Shown here in pieces: positions 9,157 to 16,563 of a stretch of 64,000 nucleotides of DNA. Numbering within the stretch: position 1 is the stretch's first letter; every line of letters starts with the position of its first letter. The notes beneath the pieces were generated by a model, which did no database searches, was not told where the DNA came from, and saw only the letters and a program-made list of their open reading frames with translations. Made by a program: the position numbers and the translations under genes. Origin of the DNA: Rhizomicrobium sp. (lineage in GTDB: Bacteria; Pseudomonadota; Alphaproteobacteria; Micropepsales; Micropepsaceae); assembly GCA_037200985.1 (NCBI GenBank), contig JBBCGJ010000001.1:434001-498000 (forward strand), given 5' to 3'.

Positions 9157-9744
9157 TCAAGCTGCCGCGTCGACCCGCACGCCGCGAAGCCTGAATTCGG
9201 TTCGTTCCCGACGCCATGTGGCCGGGGTCTGGGAATGCTTTCGACGGAAGGTTCTGCAGAAATGCGCCTGATCGCCAAGCCCGCAACGAACGGCGATCTC
9301 GCTCAAAGGCAGATCCGTCGTCAGCATCAGCATCTCGGCCTTGTCGATCCTGCGCCGCAAAATATATCTTTGAGGCGTTTCGTGAAACGTGCGCTTGAAC
9401 ACGCGGCAGAAATAGGTCGGACTCAGCTTCAGAGCCGCGCTGAGTTCCTTTAGCGAGATGCGCCGCTCCAGTCGGACGTCGATATAGGCTTTCAGCCGGC
9501 GTATCTGCCATGTCGCCAGGCCGCCGGCTTTCATTTCGGGCGCCCCGCCGACGCGCTGGCGGTCGATCTCGACCCGGATCAGGGACGTGGCACGGATCAA
9601 CAGGAATTTGGCGTTCTCGCGATCGCCGTCCAAATCCTGACATGCCCCATCGAGGAGCCGTACAAGGCTTGGAAGAAGATTTGGTTCCTCCGCCCGCTCC
9701 GGAACCCTCGTCGCACATTCTTCGATTTGCATCTTGCCGTCCAC
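9157..9744 (-). CDS. Short AraC-family transcriptional regulator
   Basis: 195 aa. Residues about 85-185 are an AraC-type double helix-turn-helix: RRISLKELSAALKLSPTYFC in the first HTH and LPLSEIAVRCGLGDQAHFCR in the second. The N-terminal 80 residues are helical (LVRLLDGACQDLDGDRENAK), too short for a cupin effector domain. It is divergent from the acyl-CoA operon that begins at 10010 and is the best candidate for its regulator. The protein at 19863 has the same size and layout and appears paralogous. Confidence 0.88.
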   Translation of the reverse strand: MDGKMQIEECATRVPERAEEPNLLPSLVRLLDGACQDLDGDRENAKFLLIRATSLIRVEIDRQRVGGAPEMKAGGLATWQIRRLKAYIDVRLERRISLKELSAALKLSPTYFCRVFKRTFHETPQRYILRRRIDKAEMLMLTTDLPLSEIAVRCGLGDQAHFCRTFRRKHSQTPATWRRERTEFRLRGVRVDAAA

Positions 9745-10009
9745 GCTTCGCAGGATAGGTCTGCTCCAGCCTCGACTATGGACGAGCGCCGGCGACGCGG
9801 GTGTTGTGACTTGTTAAGCCTTGTTGCGCGCCGACAGCGGCGTCGTTCCGGCCCTTTGGGCGCTCCGGTCAAGGCCCCGACCCGGGCCCGAAAGTGAACG
9901 AAAGGACAAATCAGGGCTCTCCCGCGAAATCATTTCGCCGGCTCCGTCGCCAATCTCGGCATCACCGACGCCGCCTCCGTGGCCGTCGATCACGAGAAGG
10001 GTGGACAAC
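9745..10009. promoter_or_regulatory. Divergent intergenic region between AraC gene and acyl-CoA operon
   Basis: This 265-base region must hold promoters for both directions. It contains TTGT at 9804, 9811 and 9821, and the hexamer CTTGTT occurs at 9810 and 9820, one helical turn apart, the kind of spaced direct repeat AraC proteins bind. I see no clear -35/-10 pair. A ribosome site (GAGAAGGGTGG, about 9993-10003) precedes the ATG at 10010. Confidence 0.35.
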
Positions 10010-11221
10010 ATGGCAGCTCGGGCGACAACGAGTGTCGAAAGGCGCCTTCCCGCGCCGGACAGCGACTTTTACCTCCACGTCGAAACCCTCGATCCGGAGG
10101 ACCTGGCCCTGGTGCGGGCGGTGCGGACCTTCATGGAAGAGAAGGTGGCGCCCGTCATCGACAAATATTGGGCCGACGATGCGTTTCCGTTCGATCTGCT
10201 GCCCGCCTTCAAGACGCTCAACATCGGCGGCCTCGGCCTCGAGGGTTACGGATGCCGCGGCGGGAGCCAGAAACTGTTCGGCCTCGTCGCGATGGAGATG
10301 GCGCGGGTCGATGCGTCTTTCTGCACCTTCTTCGGCGTGCATGATGGGCTTGCGATGGGCTCCATCTATCTGGCCGGCTCGGAGGAGCAGAAGCAGCAAT
10401 GGCTCCCGCCGATGGCCAGGCTGGAGAAGATCGGCTGTTTCGGCCTGACAGAACCGCTGGTGGGCTCGGGTTCGGGCGGCGGATTGACGACGACGGCGGT
10501 GCGCGACGGGGACGGCTGGGTCCTGAACGGCCAGAAGAAATGGATCGGCAATTCGACCTGGTGCGACGTCTCGATCATCTGGGCCCGCGATGTCGCGGAC
10601 AACCAGGTGAAGGGCTTCATCGTCGAGAACAAGACGACAGACGGCTTCAGCGTCGAGAAGATCGAGCACAAGACGTCGCTGAAGGTCGTTCAGAACGGCC
10701 TCATCACCCTTTCCAATTGCCGGGTCTCGGAAGCGAACCGCCTGCAAAAAGGCAATTCGTTCCGCGATACGGCGCGCGTCCTGCGCATGACGCGCTACAT
10801 GGTCGGCTGGGCATCGACGGGGTGCCAGATGGGCGCTTACGAAGCGGCCCTGGGCTACGCCCAGACGCGGCTTCAATTCGGAAAGCCGATCGCCTCCTTT
10901 CAGCTCATCCAGGATCTCCTCGCCAAGATGCTGGCCAATGTCACGGCCTGCCAATGCATGATGGTGCGGCTCGCCCAATTGGACGATGAGGGCAAGCTCC
11001 TCGATCACCATGCGGCGCTGGCCAAGGCCTTCTGCACCGCGAAGATGCGCGAGACGGTGTCTTGGGGCCGGGAGATTTTCGGCGCGAACGGTATCGTCGT
11101 CGACTCCAAGGTCGGCCGCTTCTTCGCCGACGCGGAGGCCCTCTATTCCTACGAGGGCACCTATCAGATGCAGAATCTGATCGTCGGAAAAGCCGTCACC
11201 GGCTTCAGCGCCTTCGTCTAA
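10010..11221 (+). CDS. Acyl-CoA dehydrogenase (glutaryl-CoA dehydrogenase-like)
   Basis: 403 aa, a normal length. The ATG at 10010 follows a purine-rich ribosome site; the open frame upstream of it is not conserved-looking. FAD-binding motifs are present (GCFGLTEPLVGSGSGG; WVLNGQKKWIGNSTWCDV), and the C-terminal YSYEGTYQMQNLIVG carries the Glu that acts as catalytic base in the glutaryl-CoA/isovaleryl-type group. It would introduce the alpha,beta double bond into an acyl-CoA and pass electrons to ETF. The substrate cannot be read from the sequence. It is the first gene of a six-gene operon. Confidence 0.9.
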   Translation: MAARATTSVERRLPAPDSDFYLHVETLDPEDLALVRAVRTFMEEKVAPVIDKYWADDAFPFDLLPAFKTLNIGGLGLEGYGCRGGSQKLFGLVAMEMARVDASFCTFFGVHDGLAMGSIYLAGSEEQKQQWLPPMARLEKIGCFGLTEPLVGSGSGGGLTTTAVRDGDGWVLNGQKKWIGNSTWCDVSIIWARDVADNQVKGFIVENKTTDGFSVEKIEHKTSLKVVQNGLITLSNCRVSEANRLQKGNSFRDTARVLRMTRYMVGWASTGCQMGAYEAALGYAQTRLQFGKPIASFQLIQDLLAKMLANVTACQCMMVRLAQLDDEGKLLDHHAALAKAFCTAKMRETVSWGREIFGANGIVVDSKVGRFFADAEALYSYEGTYQMQNLIVGKAVTGFSAFV

Positions 11222-11265
11222 GCGGCCGCGCACACACGGGCCGCTTGCCCGCAAGGAGTCCAACA

Positions 11266-12072
11266 ATGGCATCCGATACGACCATCCCGCCGACCCTCGA
11301 GAACGTCCTCTATGAGGTGAAGGGGGCCATCGCGCATATAACCTTGAACCGCCCCAAGGTCTTGAACGCCCTCAACACGCCGACCTGGATCGACCTGCGC
11401 ACGGCGTTCGCGGCCGCGTGGGACGACAAGGCGGTGCGCGGCGTCATTCTCACCGGCGCCGGCGACCGGGCGTTCATCGCGGGCGCGGACATCGCGGAGC
11501 TCGCGAAAGTTTCGCCGATCGAGGCGCAGCAGGCGAGCCGGCTCGGCCAGGGTGTGCTCGACAGCATCGAGAATCTCGGCAAGCCCGTCATCGCCGCCAT
11601 CAACGGCTTTGCGCTCGGCGGCGGCTGCGAGACGGCGCTGGCCTGCACCATCCGGATCGCCGTCGCGACCGCGAAGTTCGGCCAGCCGGAGGTGAAGCTC
11701 GGCCTTCTGCCTGGCGGCGGCGGCACCCAGCGCCTGCCGCGCGTCGTCGGACGGTCGCATGCCGCAAGGATCATCCTGTCGGGCGACATGATCGACGCGC
11801 AGGAGGCTTATCGGATCGGCCTCATCGACGAGATCGTCGCGCCGTCCGAGCTCATCGCCCGCGCGGAGGCGATCCTTCACAGCATCGCGGCAAATCCTCC
11901 GCTCGCGGTCACGCTGGCCCTGGATGCCGTCAACAAGGGCGCGGATTTGGGCCAGAGCGCGGGACTGCAGCTCGAGGCATCCTATTTCGGCCTCTGCGCC
12001 GCGACCGAGGACAAGAAGGAAGGGACCGCGGCCTTTCTCGAAAAACGCGCCCCAAGGTTTCTCGGACGCTGA
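11266..12072 (+). CDS. Enoyl-CoA hydratase/isomerase family protein
   Basis: 268 aa from ATG 11266, preceded by AAGGAG (11253-11258). Crotonase-fold landmarks are present: ITLNRPKVLNALNTPTW, the oxyanion segment AFIAGADIAEL, and GGGCETALAC and FGQPEVKLGLLPGGGGTQR, which keep both catalytic Glu residues of hydratases. It should hydrate the enoyl-CoA made by the preceding dehydrogenase. It lies 44 bases after that gene and 28 bases before the CoA-transferase. Confidence 0.92.
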   Translation: MASDTTIPPTLENVLYEVKGAIAHITLNRPKVLNALNTPTWIDLRTAFAAAWDDKAVRGVILTGAGDRAFIAGADIAELAKVSPIEAQQASRLGQGVLDSIENLGKPVIAAINGFALGGGCETALACTIRIAVATAKFGQPEVKLGLLPGGGGTQRLPRVVGRSHAARIILSGDMIDAQEAYRIGLIDEIVAPSELIARAEAILHSIAANPPLAVTLALDAVNKGADLGQSAGLQLEASYFGLCAATEDKKEGTAAFLEKRAPRFLGR

Positions 12073-12100
12073 AGACACCAACCATCACGGGAAAACGGCA

Positions 12101-13309
12101 ATGGCAAACGACAACATATTCTCCGGTTTGAAGGTCGTGGATTTGGCGAGCTTCATTGCGGGACCGAGCGCCGCGGTGATCCTTTCCGATTTCGGTGCCG
12201 ACGTCATCAAGGTCGAGCCCCCGTCCGGCGACATGTGGCGGCACGGCCACCAGATCGCCCCGCAGCCGCAGGCGAAAGATCCCTATCCCTGGCATCTGGC
12301 CAACCGCAACAAGCGCGGCATCGCCCTCGATCTCAAATCGCCGGCGTCGCGGCCGATCATCGAGAAGCTCGTGCAATGGGCCGACGTCCTGATCGTCAAT
12401 ACGCCGCATCCCGCACGCAAAAGGCTCAAGCTTGAATATGACGACGTCGCGCCGTGGAATCCGCGGCTCGTCTATGCCGACATCACGGGTTTCGGAGAAA
12501 AGGGTCCCGACGCCGATCTCCCCGGCTTCGACATCACGTCTTATTGGGCGCGGAGCGGGCTTCTCTCCATGACGCGCGACGCCGGCCTGCCGCCGACCTG
12601 GCCGGTGGCGGGAAGCGGCGACAATGCCACGGCCGTCGGCTTGTACGCGGCCATCGTGACGGCTCTGTACCGGCGCGAACGCACGGGCCAAGGGTCTTAC
12701 GTCACCACGTCGCTCCTCGCGGAGGGAGTCTGGGCGGCGAGCGTCTCCATCCAGGCGGCACTCTGCAACGCGCAGTTCTACGGCCGGCACGACCGGTCGA
12801 ACCCGGCGAATGCGGCCATGAACGTCTATCGATCCGCCGACGATACGTGGTTCGTGCTGCTCGTCACGCATGAAAAGCTTGCGGCCGTCGCGGAGGCCAT
12901 CGGCCGCCCGGATCTTCTGACCGATCCCAGATATTCCGATCCGGCGAAACTCAAGGCGAACATGCCGCAACTGACCGCCACGCTCGACGAGGTCTTCTCG
13001 GCCCAACCCATGTCGCACTGGCACGACGTGCTCAGCGGCATCCATGTGACGTTCGGCGCCGTCCGCGGTCCGCAGGAGGTGATCGACGATCCGCAACTGC
13101 GCGCAAACGGCATCGTCGTGCCGATCGAGGGCGTCGGTGGCGCGCTGACCTCCACGATCAGCAGCCCGATACAGATACACGGCGTCGCGAAAGAGCCTGC
13201 GCGGCGCGCGCCGGAGATCGGCGAGCACAACACGGCGGTTCTCGAGCTACTGGGTTTCGACGCCGCCGAAATCGCGAAGCTGCTCGCGGCCAAGGCCGTT
13301 GTGGCGTGA
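12101..13309 (+). CDS. Class III CoA-transferase (CaiB/BaiF family)
   Basis: 402 aa. Typical motifs are LKVVDLASFIAGPSAAVILS, FGADVIKVEPPSGD, NRNKRGIALDLKSP and DITGFGEKGPDADLPGFD, where D144 is the expected catalytic Asp that forms the acyl-enzyme intermediate. It would activate a carboxylic acid by transfer of CoA from a donor thioester, supplying substrate to the beta-oxidation enzymes around it. CaiB-type transferase with acyl-CoA dehydrogenase, hydratase and a carnitine-dehydrogenase-like protein recalls betaine/carnitine catabolism, but other short acids are possible. Confidence 0.92.
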   Translation: MANDNIFSGLKVVDLASFIAGPSAAVILSDFGADVIKVEPPSGDMWRHGHQIAPQPQAKDPYPWHLANRNKRGIALDLKSPASRPIIEKLVQWADVLIVNTPHPARKRLKLEYDDVAPWNPRLVYADITGFGEKGPDADLPGFDITSYWARSGLLSMTRDAGLPPTWPVAGSGDNATAVGLYAAIVTALYRRERTGQGSYVTTSLLAEGVWAASVSIQAALCNAQFYGRHDRSNPANAAMNVYRSADDTWFVLLVTHEKLAAVAEAIGRPDLLTDPRYSDPAKLKANMPQLTATLDEVFSAQPMSHWHDVLSGIHVTFGAVRGPQEVIDDPQLRANGIVVPIEGVGGALTSTISSPIQIHGVAKEPARRAPEIGEHNTAVLELLGFDAAEIAKLLAAKAVVA

Positions 13310-13359
13310 CGCAGCTGCAAGCACGGCGCAGCTGAAAGACATCAAGCGAGATTTGGGAG

Positions 13360-14280
13360 ATGAAGGTGACCGAAAAGCAGGGAACGGACTCGAACGGATA
13401 CCTTTTCGTCCTGGAACTGAGCGGCGGCCGCATCCATTCGATGAAAGCGGATGGCTCGAACGGCGGGGTCGTCGTCGCGGACTGCAAGCTCCCGGACGGG
13501 ATCGCGATCGATGCGAAGGCCGGCCACATCTATTGGACCAATATGGGCGTGCCGAATCTGAACGACGGCTCGATCGAGCGGGCCGATTTCGACGGCAAGA
13601 ACAGGACGATCATCGTCCCCGTGGGCGGAACGCATACGCCGAAGCAAATCCATCTCGATCGCGCGAACGGCAAGCTCTACTGGTGCGACCGGGAAGGCAT
13701 GCGCGTGATGCGCGCCAATCTCGACGGCAGCGCGGTCGAGACGCTGGTCCAGGCCGGGCAGGGCGATAGCGATAGCCGCGATCAGACGAAATGGTGCGTG
13801 GGTATCACGCTGGATCACGCGCGCGGTCATATCTACTGGACGCAAAAGGGACCGGACAATGGCGGCGTGGGCCGCATCTTTCGCGCCGGTATCCAGATGC
13901 CGGCGGGCAGCACGGCGACCAACCGGCCGGACATCGAAATCTGGCTCGACGATCTTCCCGAGCCCATCGACCTCGAGCTCGATGAAAGGACACGGCTGCT
14001 TTATTGGACGGACCGCGGAGACCCACCGCGCGGCAACACCGTCAATCGCGTTTCGGTCGATGCGGCGGCCGGGCAACGGACCGCCGAAGTCATCTTCACG
14101 CATCTGATGGAGGGCATCGGCATCGCACTCGATATCCCCGGCGGCAGGATGTTCATGACCGATCTCGGCGGATCCGTATACGCGGCACGTCTCGACGGAT
14201 CGGCGCCGCGCGTGTTGCGGTACGCGCAGGGCAATCTCAGCGGTATCGCCTATGTCGATTTGGCAAACAGGGAGACGTGA
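13360..14280 (+). CDS. YWTD-repeat beta-propeller protein
   Basis: 306 aa, or 304 aa if GTG 13366 is used; GGGAG at 13354-13358 is too close to ATG 13360 but well spaced for the GTG. At least four blades show the LDL-receptor class YWTD motif or variants: HIYWTNMG, KLYWCDREG, HIYWTQKGP and LLYWTDRGDPP. No signal peptide is seen, so it is cytoplasmic unless the start is wrong. Proteins of this type sit beside 3-hydroxyacyl-CoA dehydrogenases in several bacteria; a lactonase-like activity (SMP-30 relatives) or a scaffold role are both possible. Its stop is two bases before the next start. Confidence 0.85.
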   Translation: MKVTEKQGTDSNGYLFVLELSGGRIHSMKADGSNGGVVVADCKLPDGIAIDAKAGHIYWTNMGVPNLNDGSIERADFDGKNRTIIVPVGGTHTPKQIHLDRANGKLYWCDREGMRVMRANLDGSAVETLVQAGQGDSDSRDQTKWCVGITLDHARGHIYWTQKGPDNGGVGRIFRAGIQMPAGSTATNRPDIEIWLDDLPEPIDLELDERTRLLYWTDRGDPPRGNTVNRVSVDAAAGQRTAEVIFTHLMEGIGIALDIPGGRMFMTDLGGSVYAARLDGSAPRVLRYAQGNLSGIAYVDLANRET

Positions 14281-14282
14281 AC

Positions 14283-15224
14283 ATGACGATGGACAGACCC
14301 ATTCGGCAGGTTGCAATCATCGGGACGGGTGTCATCGGCGCGAGCTGGGCGGCTCTTTTCCTGTCCAAAGGCCTTAAGGTCGTCGCGACGGATGTGGCGC
14401 CGAACGCCGAGGCAAATCTGCGGCACTTCGTCGACGCCGCTTGGCCGGCGCTGGAACGACTAGGGCTTTCGCAGAACGCGTCGCGGGACAATCTGAAATT
14501 CACGGCGGCGCTCGCGAGCGCGGTCGAAACCGCCGATTTCGTCCAGGAGAACGGGCCGGAAAAGATCGACTTCAAGAGAACGCTGTACGGACAGCTCGAC
14601 GAGCTTCTGCCGCCGGACGTCATCATCGCGTCGAGTTCGTCCGGCCTGACAATGAGCGAAATCCAGGCCGGATGCGGCCGTCATCCCGAACGGTGCGTCA
14701 TCGGGCACCCCTTCAATCCACCCCATCTGGTTCCGCTTGTCGAGATCGTCGGCGGCACGCGCACCTCCAAGGAAACGATCGATCGCGCCATCGAATTCTA
14801 TACGGCGCTGGGCAAGCGTGCCGTGCGCCTGCGCAAGGAAGTGCCCGGCCATGTCGCGAACCGCCTGCAGGCCGCGCTGGCGCGAGAGGTCTATCATCTC
14901 GTCGCCGAGGATGTCGTCAGCGTCGCCGACGTCGATACCGCTCTGTGCTGGGGGCCGGGATTGCGTTGGGGCATCATGGGGCAAGTGCTGCTCAATCACC
15001 TGGGCGGTGGCGATGGCGGGATCGAGCATTTCTTCCACCAGTTCACCGGCCCGATCACGGCGTGGTGGAAGGTCCTGGGTTCGCCGCAGCTTACGCCCGA
15101 ATTGCAGGCGAAACTCATCGAGGGTCTTCATGCCGAGGTGGGCACGCGCACGATTGCCGACCTGGCGGCGGAACGCGACGAAATCCTTCTCGGTCTGCTC
15201 GAGCTTCGCGCGTCGCGAGGATGA
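14283..15224 (+). CDS. 3-hydroxyacyl-CoA dehydrogenase family protein (L-carnitine dehydrogenase-like)
   Basis: 313 aa. The NAD-binding motif is IIGTGVIGASWAALFLSKGL; the catalytic segment is GHPFNPPHLVPLVEIVGG (His), followed by KEVPGHVANRLQAALARE. The C-terminal GLRWGIMGQVLLNHLGGGD pattern is typical of the lambda-crystallin/L-gulonate/L-carnitine dehydrogenase branch rather than of FadB. It oxidises a 3-hydroxy acid or 3-hydroxyacyl-CoA with NAD+. The next gene (NDH-2) could reoxidise the NADH. Confidence 0.88.
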   Translation: MTMDRPIRQVAIIGTGVIGASWAALFLSKGLKVVATDVAPNAEANLRHFVDAAWPALERLGLSQNASRDNLKFTAALASAVETADFVQENGPEKIDFKRTLYGQLDELLPPDVIIASSSSGLTMSEIQAGCGRHPERCVIGHPFNPPHLVPLVEIVGGTRTSKETIDRAIEFYTALGKRAVRLRKEVPGHVANRLQAALAREVYHLVAEDVVSVADVDTALCWGPGLRWGIMGQVLLNHLGGGDGGIEHFFHQFTGPITAWWKVLGSPQLTPELQAKLIEGLHAEVGTRTIADLAAERDEILLGLLELRASRG

Positions 15225-15234
15225 TGCGGTGGAC

Positions 15235-16563
15235 ATGACGGTAGCCGACCAAGGGGTTTCCGCGCCGGCCGGTTCGCTGCCGCGGGCGGTAATCGTCGGC
15301 GGTGGATTCGGCGGAATGGCCGCGGCCAAGGCGCTGGCGCGCGCCGCGGTTCACGTCACGCTGATCGATCGTCGCAACCATCATCTCTTCCAGCCCCTGC
15401 TGTATCAGGTTGCGACCGCGGGACTTTCGCCGGCACAGATCGCGGCGCCGATACGCGCGGTCCTCCGGCATCAGCAAAACGCAAACGTCTTGCTGGGCGA
15501 GGTTGTCGGCGTCGACTTGGATCGACGGGAGGTCATTTTGTCCGACGGGCGCATCGGGTTCGACTTCCTGGTCCTCGCCACCGGCGCGCGGCATTCCTAT
15601 TTCGGACACGAGGATTGGGAAGCGTTCGCGCCCGGGCTGAAATCCATCGAAGACGCGATAGACATCCGCGGCCGCATTCTCCTGGCCTTCGAGAAGGCGG
15701 AACGGAACGGCGACGCGGATGCCAGACGCGCGCTTCTGACATTCGTCGTGATCGGCGGAGGGCCGACCGGCGTCGAACTGGCCGGCAAGATCGTCGAGAT
15801 CGCCCGGCGCGCCATGCGGAAGGATTTTCGGAAAATCGATCCCGCGGATGCGCAGGTCGTTCTGGTCGAGGCCGGCGATCGCCTGCTGCCGATGTTTCCC
15901 CGGGAGCTTTCGACGGACGCAAGAGAACGGCTGGAAAGATTGGGCGTGACCGTCCGGCTCGGACAGCCGGTCACGACATGCGACGCAGACGGCGCGGTCA
16001 TCGGCGGCGAGCGCCTGGCGGCCCGGACGATCGTCTGGGCGGCGGGCGTCGCGGCCTCGCCGGCGGCGCGGTGGCTCGGTGTGACTGCCGACCGGGCGGG
16101 ACGGGCGATCGTCGGCGCGGCACTGTCGGTACCGGGGCACGAGAATGTTTTCGTGATCGGCGATACGGCGAGCATAAAGAATCCCAACGGTGCGGCGGTC
16201 CCGGGGCTGGCCGCTGCGGCGAAGCAGCAGGGGGCATATGTCGCGGGCGTCATCGCGGCGACCGTCCGCGGACGCCGTCGGCCGAAGCCGTTCGTCTACG
16301 CCAATCTCGGCAATCTCGCCACGATCGGGCGGAACGCGGCGGTGATCGATTTTGGACGGGTGAAATTGACCGGATTTCCCGCCTGGCTCTTCTGGTCGCT
16401 GGCGCATATTTATTTCCTCATCGGATTTCGCAATCGGCTTGTCGCGATTCTCGACTGGCTCTGGACCTATCTGACATTCGAGCGCGGCGCGCGCCTGATC
16501 ACGAATGAACGCGTCATCGAGAAACGGCCGCCGGTGGCGAGCGCCGGCCCCGCCGAGAGCTAA
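15235..16563 (+). CDS. Type II NADH:quinone oxidoreductase (NDH-2)
   Basis: 442 aa from ATG 15235 (GTG 15229 is also in frame). Two Rossmann motifs bind FAD (AVIVGGGFGGMAAAKALAR) and NADH (FVVIGGGPTGVELAGKIVE); HHLFQPLLYQVATAGLSP and VFVIGDTASI with VPGLAAAAKQQGAYVA are family hallmarks. A C-terminal hydrophobic patch (AWLFWSLAHIYFLIGF) anchors it to the membrane. It passes electrons from NADH to quinone without proton pumping. It starts 10 bases after the dehydrogenase stop, and its last codon overlaps the convergent regulator gene by 4 bases. Confidence 0.92.
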   Translation: MTVADQGVSAPAGSLPRAVIVGGGFGGMAAAKALARAAVHVTLIDRRNHHLFQPLLYQVATAGLSPAQIAAPIRAVLRHQQNANVLLGEVVGVDLDRREVILSDGRIGFDFLVLATGARHSYFGHEDWEAFAPGLKSIEDAIDIRGRILLAFEKAERNGDADARRALLTFVVIGGGPTGVELAGKIVEIARRAMRKDFRKIDPADAQVVLVEAGDRLLPMFPRELSTDARERLERLGVTVRLGQPVTTCDADGAVIGGERLAARTIVWAAGVAASPAARWLGVTADRAGRAIVGAALSVPGHENVFVIGDTASIKNPNGAAVPGLAAAAKQQGAYVAGVIAATVRGRRRPKPFVYANLGNLATIGRNAAVIDFGRVKLTGFPAWLFWSLAHIYFLIGFRNRLVAILDWLWTYLTFERGARLITNERVIEKRPPVASAGPAES

